64,000 bases of DNA from positions 44,018,910 through 44,082,909 of the forward strand of contig NC_080067.1 of assembly GCF_949987535.1 (NCBI RefSeq). Reading direction: 5' to 3'. Each line of letters starts with the position of its first letter. Position 1 is the stretch's first letter. Below, in pieces: positions 1 to 11,346 of the stretch. The position numbers were made by a program, and so were the translations under genes. A model generated the notes under the pieces. The model was not told the origin of the DNA. It made no database searches and was given only the letters and a program-made list of their open reading frames with translations. Source of the stretch: Balaenoptera acutorostrata. Taxonomy: Eukaryota; Chordata; Mammalia; Artiodactyla; Balaenopteridae.

Positions 1-472
1 GAGAAAGGTAGCTATTTATCAAGTCATTTTGTCATCTTTGGGGATTTTAAAAGGCTTTTTAAAGGCTGAAGAAAAGCAGCCAAGTTGCTCTGGTTTCTCC
101 ATCTGTTCCTGCATCTTATCTCCATCATCTTGGGGGAAACACGGGCCCTTTTGGGGACGGCCTTGGCAAGTGGCCACCATCAGTCCCCGGGGCAGGCCTC
201 CCCGCGGGCCTGGAGGAGTGGCCAGCAGCCGGGTAGCAGCCTGGGGAAGGGCGAGCTCCAACATGCTTCCCACCTTGGGACCAGGGCTGCATTATGCACT
301 TTTGCCCTCATGGGCCACTTCCTCCATTAAAAAATATTTTAACATATATTTTTATGACTGCATTGGTATAAAAATAGATTGAATCAACGCTGGGTTCATT
401 ATTACATATTCATCCTTAATTTTTCTGATGATTTTGAGAGGATTGAAATTTAATTGGAAAGAAACTTATTAG
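1..472. other. Repeat-poor sequence, no gene seen
   Basis: The first part is GC-rich and the part after about 320 is AT-rich. Short frames are open on both strands (about 117 and 84 codons), but they overlap each other and match nothing I recognise, so I treat them as chance. No promoter, splice or repeat signature stands out. Confidence 0.5.
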
Positions 473-800
473 GGGCTTCCCTGGTGGTGCAGTGGTTAAG
501 AATCCGCCTGCCAATGCAGGGGACACGGGTCCGGGAAGATCCCACCTGCCGAGGAGCAACTAAGCCCGTGCGCCGCAACTACTGAGCCTGTGCTCTAGAG
601 TCCGCGAGGCACTACTACTGAGCCCGCATGCCACAACTACTGAAGCCCGCGCGCCTAGAGCCCGTGCTCCGCAAGAAGAGGAGCCACCGTGATGAGAAGC
701 CCCCCGCTCGCCGCAACTAGAGAAAGCCGCGCACAGCAACGAAGACCCAAAGCAGCCAAAAATAAATAAATAAATTTATTAAAAAATAAATAAATAAAAA
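473..800 (+). mobile_element. CHR-type SINE (tRNA-derived), full length
   Basis: The element starts with the head GGGCTTCCCTGGTGGTGCAG, continues through several diverged CACAACTACTGA modules and ends in an AAATAAATAAA tail. The flanks AGAAACTTATTA (left) and AGAAACGAATTA (right, about 803-814) look like a diverged target-site duplication. It is a non-autonomous retroposon of the cetacean/hippo/ruminant CHR group. The internal A/B-box region is a decayed Pol III promoter, not a functional tRNA gene. Confidence 0.92.
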
Positions 801-939
801 AGAGAAACGAATTATGAGGAGCGGTTTGGCCACTAGGGGGCAGCACGAGCTCACCAGATGCTTATGGGACCCGGGGTGGCGGGTAAATCGTGGGTGAGGA
901 CCGAGCAACTGGACTCCCACCGCTGACTCACAAAGGCCT

Positions 940-1370
940 TTTGCTTCTCCCAGCGCTTCCTCGGAGAGGGCTGTGTTAGCGCCTCTCGGCCCCAGGGAGC
1001 AGGCGGGCGGGGCGGGACTTACTGCCCCCCTCGGGGCAGAGAGGCTCACCCTGGGAGGCGCGGGTCGCGCGAGGTCACACGGTGACAGAGATGGGCCGAC
1101 CAGAATTTCCTGGCTCCTCCTGCGAGACTCTCCCTTGGAGCCTCAGCGGCCTGGGTGCTCGGAAGACCTGAGACTTCGGTGATGCCGGCGGCCCAGCCCA
1201 GCCGCGTCCCGCATCCCAACACTCGCCGGGGAGCAGCAGCCCCCGTTCCCATACCGGCGGGGGGCGGGGGGACCCTGCATTGCGACCCAGGCCCTGCCCC
1301 CCACCCCAGCCGCACCCCGCGTGCCTTTGTTCACTCGCTCTGCCCGGCCCCCCCGGGAGCCTCGCAGGTG
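940..1370. promoter_or_regulatory. GC-rich, CpG-containing block
   Basis: This stretch has many CpGs and Sp1-like GGGCGGGGCGGG boxes near 1004-1015. It lies in otherwise average sequence. Reading frames are open in several frames because GC-rich DNA has few stops, so they are not evidence for a gene. It could be a small CpG island or merely GC-rich repeat-poor DNA. A weak MIR-like core (AGGTCACACGG) sits near 1072. No splice donor or TATA box clearly anchors a transcript. Confidence 0.35.
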
Positions 1371-3454
1371 GGACATGTTCCCTCCGCTCCCCCAGAACTG
1401 AGTGCGGACATCAAAGGCGCACACAAGGCGTTTGCTGTGCACAGGGTACAGGACGGACTCAGCGCGGCACGGGGGCCGGGGGGCTGGGTGGCCTGGGCCA
1501 GGAGGTACAGCAAAAAAGGAAAGACCAGAAACAAAACCAAACAGAACACCAGGCAGGAGACGATCCCATCTCCTGGCAGCTTTTCTGCCTCTGGGGTGGG
1601 GGGGCGGCGGGGGGGACAGCCAGCACGTGGCCGGTGGGAACAATAGGCCTTTCTCCCTTCCCACAGCTGAGCACACGTCCAGGAGGAGGGGAGACCCTCT
1701 GCATGGAGCCTGGACCCCAGGGGAAGCTAGTTTACAACGCACATAATTTGCGTTGTGTCCTTTGGCAGAGGTGAGGGTGGTGCCTAAACCCATGACATAA
1801 ATACATGCTTCTCCTGTTGGATGAGCAGAAAAAGATTGCTCTTTTCTTTTCTTTTAAGGGGAAACATGAGATGCCCGCTGACTCTGAAATGGATGTGGCA
1901 AAAGGCAACCCTGTTCTCTTTCAGAGAGCACCTGTTTGGTTCAAAGCGGCCAAGAAGGTTCTGAAACCTTGGCAAAGTGGGGCAGGGCCTGAGGCAGGGG
2001 GACGAGGCCTTACACAGAGGCCCTGGAAGGGTGGAGTGGGTGAATGGGGGCCCTGGGTGCTCTAGAGGCTCCAGGGACAGAGGTGACATCCACCCACTGA
2101 GCAGTGCCTGCCCTCGGGGTCACCACACAGGCAGGAGTCTCTCCCGTCTCGCACACACGGTGACCCCAGCGCTGGTCTGGTTAGGCAGGCCCGACGACGA
2201 AGGAGGAATGATAGGCTTGTCACGTGGATGGAGAATAAGTCCCGGTCCAGTTTCTGGTCTCCACAGTTGCACCTCTGACTGCCTCCCCCAGGGGACTGGC
2301 ACGTAGAGGTGACAGTCTAACCTATCACCTAGATAGGTTGGCAGGAGCAGGACTGAGAAACCTGCTCAGGAAAGGAAAGTGGCCCTCGGCAGAACGCCTG
2401 GGTGCGGAGGCTGTGGCTCAGGAGCTTCGTGGCAGGGGGACAGATGTGGCGGTCAAGAGCCACAGGAAAAGCTAATCCAAGGAAGGCTTGCATTTGGGGG
2501 TAGCTGTGGCTTTCCCCAAGCCAAGCCAGACTCACCATATTCAGGAATTCTGTGACAGAGGACGACTGACTTCCAGAACCAAAGAGGACTTCCAGGATGA
2601 TCTATTCTGATCCCCTCAGATGGCTGCTGGAAGGGGCTTTGGAAGAAATATCATCAAACCCCTACGTGGCCCGAAGGCCCCAGAGCTGCTCAGAGGACAG
2701 GAACGGGAAGCCCTGCTTCCCTGATCTATGGCCCAGAGCTCTTGCTGATAGATGACACTACCTCGAAAATGGAAGGTGTAGGTGGCCTACAGGAGTCCTG
2801 AGGACCTGGGGTGCCTCTCTGAGGCCCATGGGGCTGAGGGTGCAAAGTGAACCTTAATTTTAAGGCCAGACCAGGGAGGGAGGTGGGCCACCAAAACAGT
2901 ACAATTTATCCGAGTAGCTGGAAAGCCAAAACACAACCAGCCCGAGATCACGTGACAGGGAAGGCCATCTGTGACATGGTGTCTGAGGTTCCCTCCATCT
3001 CCCGTGTTCAGAGACCTGCTGTTCTAGGAGCCTGAGGCTCCAGGGAGATCAGAGGGAGCCTGTGTGCCGACGTGAGAGGAGCAGGCCTAAGAGGGCCGTG
3101 ACGCATCCTGCTGGGGCTTCCCTGGACCACTGGAGCAGCTCTGAGTCAGCGGCCATTTCTGAGATTGGCACCAACACCCAAGGCCTTTGATGGTGACTCA
3201 ATGCACTGCCTTCCTCTGGAGAGGTCTCTCAGCCGGAACCTCCCACCTGTGCCTTCCAGGCCCCTCCTCTGCCTTTGGGAGAGCAAAGGGCTGCCTGCTT
3301 TCTCCCAGTCTCCCGTCCAGAGGGCTGTTGGAGCCTCCCCGGCCCAGGGCGGGGCTGTGGGCTGGGCAGCGTGCACTGGAACAACGTCAGTTTGGCTTTT
3401 TGAGTTAAGCAACCAGATTTCTTCAAATGCTTATTTTGCCAAAGAAAAGAGAAG
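1371..3454. other. Repeat-poor sequence, no gene seen
   Basis: Moderately GC-rich DNA without a recognisable repeat. A strong pyrimidine tract followed by AG at about 1857 resembles a splice acceptor and leads into an open plus frame to 2065. I found no good donor and do not recognise the peptide, so no exon is called. Confidence 0.4.
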
Positions 3455-3600
3455 CATAGGGTTTAGATTTGGAAGGCGCTTTAGAGACCGTTCTATTATT
3501 TCACCGATGAAGAAACTGAAGTATGGACTAATTATGTGCTCTTCCCAAGATTACACAGAGGTTATTTCCTCGAGGCCACCGTTTTGCCTGGCTAACCAGT
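3455..3600 (-). repeat. MIR-like ancient SINE remnant
   Basis: On the plus strand the order is GATGAAGAAACTGAAG, then a CCCAAGATTACACAGAG motif. This is the reverse complement of the MIR core (tRNA-derived, Mesozoic age). It is strongly diverged. A related old SINE family is equally possible. Confidence 0.5.
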
Positions 3601-3664
3601 AGGCCAGGGTGAGGGGTCCTCTGAGAGATGAACCACAGGCCCGCTCATGTGCCCGGGCCTGTGC

Positions 3665-4147
3665 GGTGGCAGGCGGAATAATGCCGCCCGCCCTCGCTCC
3701 ACAGACGTCCACCCTCTAGTGGAACCTGTGAACATATCACCTTACATGGCAAAAAGGACTCTGCAGGTGTGATTAAGTTAAGGATCTTGAGGTGAAAGAT
3801 TATTCTGGATTATCTGGGTTATAATCCCACAGACACAAGGATCCTTATACGTGAAAGGAGGCAGGAGAGGCAGAGTCAGAGAGATCGGAAGATGCCCTGC
3901 TGCTGGCTTTGAAGATGGGGGAAGGGGCTCCGGTCCAAGGCGCGCAGGCTCTAGAAGCTGGAAAAGTAAGGAGATTCCTCCCTGGCACCTCCCGAAGGAA
4001 TCAGCCCTGCCTGCACCTTGATTTTAGCGCAGAGAAACCCATTTCGGACTTCTGACCTCCAGAACTGTAAAATAATACATTTGTGTCGCTATACGCCACT
4101 AAGTTTGTGGTAATTTGTTATAGCAGCAATGGGTAACTGACACATGT
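3665..4147 (+). mobile_element. MLT1-type MaLR LTR (ERVL-MaLR)
   Basis: The right end carries the characteristic MaLR tail: GACCTCCAGAACTGTAAAAT, then AAGTTTGTGGTAATTTGTTA, then GCAGCAATGGGTAACTGACA. The left end contains the GTGATTAAGTTAAGGATC stretch typical of the family. It is an old solo LTR with no internal retroviral reading frame beside it. The family assignment is from memory of the consensus; the subfamily is not determined. Confidence 0.78.
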
Positions 4148-6248
4148 CTCCTTACCCCTCCTTCCCACTGCTATTCAGTCGGTGGTTTTAAAGATTATGT
4201 TTGAAAACTAATTTGCCACCCCTTGATTTCTACTTAATGCGATATAAACATAATTTGGAAGGTTACAGTAAAAATATGAAGTCCCTTTTCTTCAATAATG
4301 AGAGTTGTACATACTTGATCAAGTTGGACTCAGTTGGATATAAAAAATAAACAATTTTCCTCTCATCAGCACCCTTTTAAGCCCCCTCTGTTGAATTATT
4401 TCTTCAACTTTTAGGGGTGAAATGTGGGGCGTATCCTAAAGCTTTTTGGGTCACTTTCGGGTATTAAGAAACATCTCATTTTTAGGTATGGGAAGTCCAG
4501 TCCAGTCTCCCATCAGAGCTTTAATCTCTAATAGGAAGCTTTCCCCATCTGAAGGTTGCAGACGTGCAGAGGCGGGCACTGGGACAAAGGTGGTTGGCTT
4601 CCTGACTAGTCTCCCACCTGACTTCCCCACTGTCTGCCACTCACTTTGCCGGCTCCTGCTCCTTCAAGGTGGGGAGGCAAGAGGCAGGTCGATTTCACAG
4701 ACTCGGAAGTGGCAGACGTCCAAATGACTGCTCCTTGCTCAAGGAGCATTTTGGAGATCTCCAACCACATGGGTCTCCAGCAAAGTGTCCCAACCCTTGG
4801 CTCCCTCCTCCTACCAAACTCTTCCCTCAGTCCCTCCACCCACCGTGTGCCCGGAAGGAACCCGACTTTCTATCAGAAGTGTTGCACTCCATCTTCTTGG
4901 GTGGGGACGCCTGCCAAGTCTCCACTTGACCACAGCGAACATACTTCTTTGCTTCACCCAGCACTGCACCTGCAGGCCACCCTCACTCAGCCCTTCCTCT
5001 CCACTCTCCTGTCCCAGGCAGCTCTAGCCAGGGTCTCACCTTTAGATTTTTCCAGGTCAGTTTCAGTGTTACGAAGCATCCTCGGCCAATCTGGCCTGGC
5101 ACGACCATTGGGTTGTTTGTGGGAGGTAATAGCAGCTGCCGAGCCATAGAAGTAGGTGAGGTGGATTATCTCTTCACAACTCTGCTATTAGGTTATCATG
5201 AAAGCTCTTTGTCTTTGCACAAGAGACTCACTCAAGAGAAACGTCACGGTGTTGTAGAGGGAAGATTCAAATAAACTACAGGTTTAGCATCAGACAACCA
5301 GACTCCTTCGAACCAACTGCTAGTCACGGGACCCTTTAGGGATCAGACCTCTGGTGCCTTTTAGGGTACAGGCTACAGGCCCCTAGATGCACACTCAGCT
5401 CACGCAAGTGTGAGGAGAGTCGCAAACACTTGGCCAATCCACATAACTCCAGTCCTGTTAATTTCACAAACTAAAATCCATTTTAAACACTCATTATGCT
5501 CATTAGCAAAGCCTCTGATGTTGTTCAAAGGTAGAGAGAACTGTATATCCTCCTGTGGTAGCTGCCTCTAGAGTATGCGGAAGGGCACAGTTTAACACAC
5601 AGTGTCGCCCTGCCTAGTCAGAAGCATTTCAGTGTATGTTACAGACATTATGACAGTCCGGATCCCATCCTCCTAAACACCTGGGGACACAGGTCAGGCT
5701 CTCCCGAGAAGCCTCTCGCACATTCTGTCCCAATCCTGTGACAGCATGGGACACAACCACTTCCACTGCTCTGCTTGGACCAGCCAGGAGACAAGATGTC
5801 CATCTCCCCTCCTGGGGGGCACCCCACCTTCTCCCAGTGGTTCTCTGGGAACTCCCTCCGCTTGGCTTGAGGTCAAGAGTCATGTTCTCAGCGTCCTGAC
5901 AACCCACCACTCTTGTCTTCCTCATCAAGCCCCTTCCCTCCTCCCCACACCCCGAGGTGATGGGCTCAGGGTCACTGAGCTCCATTTTATGGGTCACTGC
6001 TTAGCAAGTTCTGTGTGGATGGTCTTCTGCCCTCCATAGAATGTGGAATGGCCGCATAATACCCCTTGTTCTTGGCTTTAAGGGATTGGCTGAGATTCTG
6101 CAGCAAGAGGAAAAGCCCCCCTTAACATCCTGCCACAGAGCAACAGAATTTGTCTTGTTTTCCTTTTCGCCTCTATTGCTAAGACTAAGTTTAATACCCG
6201 TCTGCAGTAACTTCTCCTTGGCCTAGAGTTTGGATACTCCTAGATCTG
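4148..6248. other. Repeat-poor sequence, no gene seen
   Basis: The first 300 bases are AT-rich and may be non-repetitive conserved DNA. The rest is mixed composition. Several 60-167 codon frames overlap on both strands without recognisable domains. No exon with convincing splice sites was found. Confidence 0.4.
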
Positions 6249-6302
6249 TGTCTCCCTCTGCCTCCGTCTCTCCCCCTGCCTCCGTCTCTCCCTCTGCCTC
6301 CT
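6249..6302. repeat. CT-rich tandem repeat, 18-bp unit x3
   Basis: Three near-identical copies of GTCTCTCCCTCTGCCTCC lie head to tail. Because 18 is divisible by three, the minus strand shows a six-residue periodicity in a short open frame, which is a by-product of the repeat. A run of ten or more C follows at about 6349. Confidence 0.85.
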
Positions 6303-7453
6303 TCCCCTGCTTCCCTGCTAATTCATTCACACCTTCTCTCTTCTGCTCCCCCCCCCCCACACTCTCTGCTGTTCTTCTTTTGCCCTTGCTTTGATGATTC
6401 TGTTGCTCATTCACTTGCGAAGCTGAGGCAAAGTTATCTAGAAGTAAATGAATCGTTTAAAAAAAAAGTATAAAGTTTTACTACAAGTTTCTCCGTGGAT
6501 GGTTCTACGAGGCATGAGAAAAACATGAGTGTTTTTCCTGTGAGAAGTTACACCACCAAAGATGCACAGATGGCATTTGTTTCACTACAAGTTACAATGG
6601 CCTTTCTCTTTTAATCAGATGATGAAAGATACATTGTGTGACATTGGAGAGACATCCTCTGATCACAAGTTCCACAGAATCTGGACAAACACTGAAGGCA
6701 AAAGTTTAATGCAAACATTTCTTATTTGCAAAAGAGACTAATGATGGCTAAAGGAGAAGGAACAAGACACAGGTGCCGAAGAATTTTGAGTGCTCTGGGA
6801 GTTGCTCTATAAGAAAAAGAGGGAAATAGACATCCATGCCTCTGAGAGTGTCAGAGCATCATGTCAGGTGTCAAAACAGAGTTATACAGAGTCACTAGAA
6901 GGGACAGAGTAGCTCTATGGACTGCAATATCCAACTAAAACCTTCTGAAGTGTATTAATACAAGACAGACTGCACCGATTATGGGAGAGGGAGCAGGGTG
7001 GCAGGAGCAAAGAAAGAGAGTAACCAAGGCAAAGGATAGCAGTACCCATCCCTCAGTGCCCAGAAGAGGGGAGGGAGTTTTAGGGCCACAGGCCTATGGC
7101 AGGGCTACTCTGATATGAGGGGAGGGGTTGTAGCCAATGGACTCTGGGTAATGTGGATTCAGAGGAATTCAACATTTTTGGTTCATGGTTTCATGATCCC
7201 CATCATGAAATGTGCAAATTGGGTTATTTTAGCTTGATGTCCTTCGACATTTAATAAAGAGACTTCTGGTGGGGACCTGGCTTTCCTTGGGGCTGGGAGA
7301 GGATGGGCTGATAGAGTCAGAGCATATTAGGGTTCTAGGGAGACTAGTGTACTAGTGGTTCACTGTTCAGTGTAAACGAATACATAGGTCCTCTAGGTCA
7401 GCCTCAGTCTCCAGGCCTTGTATTTAGGATGAGGTTATCTCAGGGCTCTGCCT
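6303..7453. other. Repeat-poor sequence, no gene seen
   Basis: Mostly AT-leaning DNA with no long open frame and no recognised transposon. Some of it may be ancient repeat too diverged to name by eye. Confidence 0.4.
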
Positions 7454-7648
7454 CCCCTTAGAGCAATGGCTCTCAGACTTTCATGGATGCCAGATCACCC
7501 AGAGGACCTGTTTTGCTGAGTTCTACTCCCAAGAATCTGATTCAATAGGTCCAGGGTGGAGCCTGGGAATTTATGTTTTCAACAAGCAAGCTCCGAGGTT
7601 ATACTGAGCTGCGGGTCCAGGGATCACTCTTTAAGAACCACTAAGAAC
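7454..7648 (+). mobile_element. MER5A (hAT-Charlie MITE)
   Basis: It begins GCAATGGCTCTCAGACTTTC and ends TTTAAGAACCACTAAGAACC, giving the imperfect terminal inverted repeats of MER5A. The middle has TCTGATTCAATAGGTCCAGGG and GGGAATTTATGTTTTCAACA, typical of this non-autonomous DNA transposon. It is an immobile fossil. Confidence 0.85.
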
Positions 7649-7654
7649 CTTCTT

Positions 7655-7758
7655 CCCCCTGCCTAGGCTACTCCCCAGATCAACTGAATCCGGATTTCTA
7701 GGGGTGGGAGACAGGCATCAATATTTTAAAACCTACCCAGGCAGTTCCAAAGATGACC
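7655..7758 (+). repeat. Second MER5-like fragment
   Basis: Immediately after the MER5A copy, a segment with GGGTGGGAGACAGGCATCAA, ATTTTAAAACCTACCCAGGC and a following CAGTTCC resembles the 3' half of a MER5/MER58-type hAT element in the same orientation. It may be a separate insertion. Confidence 0.5.
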
Positions 7759-7884
7759 CCACTATCAAGATCTACCATTCCAAGTAAATGATTTCTTAAC
7801 ATAGGCAGACATAAAAACACCATCATTTGGGCAAGAAAGCAGCAATAAAATAACACTGGGGGTATAACTGGGGAATGACAGATA

Positions 7885-8065
7885 ACACCTATTGAAGGCT
7901 GACGCTGTGTCAGGATTAACTACTTTGCTTCTCCCAACAACTATACCCATTTTGTAGATGTATGAAACAGGCGGCCCGTGAGGTTAAGTAATCTGTCCAA
8001 GGTCATGCACCTGGTGACAGGGCTGGGCTTTGAACCCAGGCACCCTGGTCTCTGAGCCCCTGCCT
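7885..8065 (-). repeat. MIR SINE
   Basis: Plus-strand order is CCCATTTTGTAGATGTATGA, GAGGTTAAGTAATCTGTCCA, AGGTCATGCACCTGGTGACA and TTTGAACCCAGGCACCC. This is the reverse complement of the MIR core and tRNA-like head. Confidence 0.8.
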
Positions 8066-8154
8066 GAGGCCTGCACTATAGACCCTGTGTCCTCAGTTCG
8101 TGGTAGTTTATTAACAGTCTTGCTCTCTGAGAGCAGAATTTACAGTGAACATGG

Positions 8155-8375
8155 AATGAGCCCCATCATCTATCAAACTGGGTTAGAATCTGGGACTCAG
8201 CACTTAATAGTGATGTAACTTGAGCAAGTCCTTTAGCCCTTCCGAGCTGTTTTTCTCAGCTGGAAGATGAGTATAAATGTGCCTCCCTCAGAGTCCAGCA
8301 GGGAAGGTTAAAAAAATTTGCCTAGTACTCGACATATATGGTGTCTGGCACACAGCTGAGGTTCAAGAAATGTTT
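8155..8375 (+). repeat. MIR SINE
   Basis: It reads in MIR order: a tRNA-like head remnant (AATCTGGGACTCAGCACTTA), GTAACTTGAGCAAGTCCTTT, then TGGAAGATGAGTATAAATG, and a CTGGCACACAGCTGAGG tail. It faces away from the neighbouring minus-strand MIR copy. Confidence 0.75.
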
Positions 8376-9559
8376 ATTCTCTTTCCCTTCTCCATCAGCC
8401 ATTCCTCTAAATGTCCTCAGAACCCCAAGAGTTTTTCCCAGTTGCTTCCTGAGTAACTTTGCTAATACTCCTTTCCTCACAGCTGGCAGATACCTTTGTA
8501 CAAATAAATTCTAGGGAAATGAGAAAGTTTTCCTGCAGTATGGAAGGAAGCACAGATGTCAGGCTTTCTTGAACAATGAGTTGAGCACACTTGAATTAAG
8601 GAAATCTGTGCTACCACTTGAGGGAAAATAAGGAATGACTCATGAGCTGCGGTGTCCCAGCACATCCCAGATCAGCGGCACTGCACCCAGGGTCCGGGCG
8701 CTGGGTGAGGCCCCCAGAGCTGCAAGGTGTGCTGCGTGTCAGTTGTTACTAATAAAAAAAAAAAAAGTACTGAAGCTTGTGAGTGACTCACTAGAAACAG
8801 TAATACATTCGACTAGCTATCTTTCTTGAGCGAAGAGAGAGTGGGAGAGAAAGGAGCAGAGCCAAGATCGCTGGGACTGTACACAACTCTGGGCAGGCCT
8901 TTGGTAATCTTGAAAGTGAATGTCACCTGAACAGACAACAAAACTAAAAAAGATAGCAGATAGTGTCATAGGCAGATTGAAAGAACACTTTGAGGCAATC
9001 TAGAATAACTAATTTTTATATCCTCTCACTTCTGGGAAGTTTCGAGGGGATCATAAAAAAAAGATACAAACAAAGACGGTATAAATAAGTCAGGAAAAGA
9101 AAAATCTGGTGGTGGTTGGGGAAAAGGGGTCATAGAATGGGAACTAATCCAGAAAAGCTAGGTTAGGAGGGATTCTTGAAATGGAGCAGAAAATGAAGCT
9201 CTGAGATTCCTGGCGCTGAAGACAAAAAGAACTGTATGATGCCTTCCGTGGCTTTCACTAATTGATAAAAGAAAGCACAGCCAAACTTTATCTTAGTACT
9301 AAAGTCCAAGTGGAAACTATTTGCAAGGGTTTTTTATATTCAGCAACATAAGGAATGTCTATGGCAGTTTTACAGAGAATTTAAAGTTGTTCTTCACCTG
9401 ACCATTTCTTAAAATGACACTGGATAAAAGTTTAGGGGTATGATGTTAAACGACCTGAGAACACATCTCTGTTGAGTACCAGAGTAATCTAATCCAGGAA
9501 GAGAACCTTGTGATTCCAGAGAAGGAAAAGTTTAGAGAATTGCCAAGTACCTTACATAT
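8376..9559. other. Repeat-poor sequence, no gene seen
   Basis: A GC-rich stretch of about 110 bases (8640-8750) ends in an A-run at 8754-8766 and could be a tiny retrocopy, but I cannot identify a source. The rest is AT-leaning, without recognisable repeats or exons. Confidence 0.4.
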
Positions 9560-9865
9560 TACCATTGCTGATTGTCTTGGCAACATCTAAATCCCTTTTT
9601 AAATGCAAAGATAAACATTATTTGAGAGCAGCATTTAATAGCTCTTTAATAAGAGTGTTTAATGACGAACAATTTGATGTGTACGCAAGATATCGGAAAT
9701 GCAGTGTGTGGAAGGAAAGAGAAGTACAGTTTTGTGTTTCTATTTGGACAAAAGGTGTTGAGGTGAAAGCCATTTGTGTAAATTCCAAACAGATTTTCAA
9801 ATCTAGAAAAACAAAACCTCCATTGTGGATTAAGTCCTATTTTGAACAAAAGCTGGAATAGCTTG
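9560..9865. other. AT-rich tract, open on both strands, possible conserved noncoding DNA
   Basis: A 98-codon plus frame (9565-9861) is open, and 60-67 codon minus frames overlap it. The composition is AT-rich with few CpGs and no identified repeat. The plus-frame peptide (basic, with KSRKTKPP near its end) resembles no domain I know, and no splice sites or Kozak context set it apart. Candidate conserved element or chance frame; I favour noncoding. Confidence 0.25.
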
Positions 9866-10329
9866 CTTTGGTTTCTGAAGCTAACAACAGCAAAAAGGGG
9901 ACCTGTTTTGAATTTAAAAGAAGCAGGGGGAGACAGAAGTTAAGGACAAAAGAATCACCATAGTCTTCCTAAATGTATTACTATCATTATCATCATTAAA
10001 TATATTTGCTTCTTAAGGCTAAAGAGGGCTTTCAGATGGTCAAAATATACTAGATGGTCACTGAATTGTGGCCCAGGACATCCTTCATTACAAATCTTGG
10101 CCTAAGGAAGCTTTAGGAACCCTCAGAGTTTAGGGCAGGGACCTGGGGTTCAGCTCAAGTCACCAGCTGACTTGAAGGCCTGGAGGGCCCCCAGGACCTC
10201 CTGGCATCTGGAAAGTCCTCCACAAACCCGGCCGCCGCCTGCAATTTTCCCGCTGCTGGTCGATTGCTTAACAAACACAGGTCGTTTGCAAAAAGTACAA
10301 GGTTCAATTTGTCAGAGAGGGAAAACCAG
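9866..10329. other. Repeat-poor sequence flanking the CpG block
   Basis: Unremarkable AT-rich DNA to about 10110, then rising GC content toward the CpG-rich block. No repeat or exon was recognised. Confidence 0.4.
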
Positions 10330-10715
10330 ACACCAAAGCACAGGAACACAGGCACGCGGGGCCCACGACGAGCCCAGGCAAGGTCAAGGCCCGCCTGCGG
10401 CCGTCATGGCGGCGACGGGACGGGAGGCCTGAACGCTCGCTCGTCCCTCCCGCGGTGGGTGACCCTCGGGCCCCAGCCTGTCAACCACACGTCCCAGCCG
10501 GTTGCGGATTCCTGCCCGCGGGGCCTACCTTGCTTCTGACGGGCTGATAACGTCGAAAGTCCCAGCCGGCAGGGGGACCCCCGGTACAAAGCCGCGGCGG
10601 GGCCTCTGCCTTCCTCCCGACGCCGGTCTCGGCCCGCGGTGGCGGCAGAGGACGGAGCTTTGGGCCTGGACCGCGCGCTGCCGCCGCCGTGACACCCAGC
10701 GAGTCCCTGCATCTT
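10330..10715. promoter_or_regulatory. CpG-island-like block
   Basis: This is one of the two most CpG-dense stretches, with many CG dinucleotides, CCGCGG/CCCGCGG sites and GC content well above its flanks. It contains ATGGCGGCGACGG at 10406, which opens only eight codons before a stop and resembles a YY1-type core. A minus-strand splice donor, GCAAG followed by GTAGG, falls at about 10529/10528, so a transcript running leftward from the island is possible. No coding exon is recognisable. CpG survival implies an unmethylated germline promoter, but this is inference. Confidence 0.45.
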
Positions 10716-10812
10716 CCTGAGGCTCTGGCTTCCTCATCAGTGAAATGGGGCCAAGCCCAACACTAAGCGTCCTACCCGCATCAGAGGGATGTGAAAATAC
10801 TTAGAAAATGGG
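10716..10812 (+). repeat. MIR fragment
   Basis: GGCTTCCTCATCAGTGAAAT followed by GGGGCCAAGCC matches the central part of MIR ('cctcatctgtaaaatggg'). It abuts the CpG-rich block. Confidence 0.6.
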
Positions 10813-11101
10813 AGCCTTGGTTGTCCTAAGTTAACTCACCTGTGAATCCCATTTCCTTCTTGACAGCCTTCCTAGATTAGAGTTGATTTTGGCCAATAGG
10901 TTTTCTCAGTTTCTCTTCTCTTATATTGATTCTAATTTTAAATGGATCTTTGCTTCCCTCACCTAAAAGAATTATTTGACCTGTGGTTTCATGTTTCTAC
11001 TCTGATGTTTATAAGTCCTATGTCTACATAGGCCTATAGGCCAAGGGCCAGACGTAAGATTTTCTGGACAGGGCCTGTTTTAGAACTACTTTTTTATTTT
11101 A

Positions 11102-11224
11102 TTTTTTAAATTTTTGCTGCACCACAGGGCATGCAGGATGTTAGTTCCCCCACCAGGGATGGAACCCGTGCCCCCTGCATTGGGAGCACGGAGTCTTAAC
11201 CACTGGACCCCCAGGGAAGTCCCC
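11102..11224 (-). mobile_element. CHR-type SINE, short form
   Basis: The head lies at the right (CCAGGGAAGTCC) and the T-rich tail at the left, so the element is on the minus strand. The body lacks the CACAACTACTGA modules. It is flanked by AGAACTACTT (11092-11101) and AGAACCACTT (11225-11234), a ten-base target-site duplication with one difference. Confidence 0.88.
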
Positions 11225-11346
11225 AGAACCACTTATACTCTCTTCTCCAAACATTTAGAATTGGGTTGATGGTGAAAACAATTTCAGGTATTTTAACCTT
11301 TGCCTGAGTATTTTTCTTCTTTTTTCTATGTATAAAAATAAGTACA

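Noticed and set aside
1143..1793. 216-codon minus frame and several overlapping plus frames
   Set aside because: Open in many frames at once because of GC-rich DNA; peptides are low-complexity Pro/Gly/Arg-rich and unlike any family.
1805..2065. Exon with a strong polypyrimidine acceptor at about 1857
   Set aside because: No convincing donor at the end of the frame and the peptide is not recognisable.
6223..6414. Glu/Gly-rich repeat protein on the minus strand
   Set aside because: Simply the translation of the 18-bp CT-rich tandem repeat.
8640..8766. Small processed retrocopy with an A-run
   Set aside because: No identifiable parent and the putative GAATGACTCA/GAGTGACTCA duplication is not adjacent to the A-run.
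9565..9861. 98-codon plus frame in AT-rich DNA
   Set aside because: Unusual for AT-rich sequence, but minus frames are also open across it and there is no homology or splice support; kept only as an unclassified tract.
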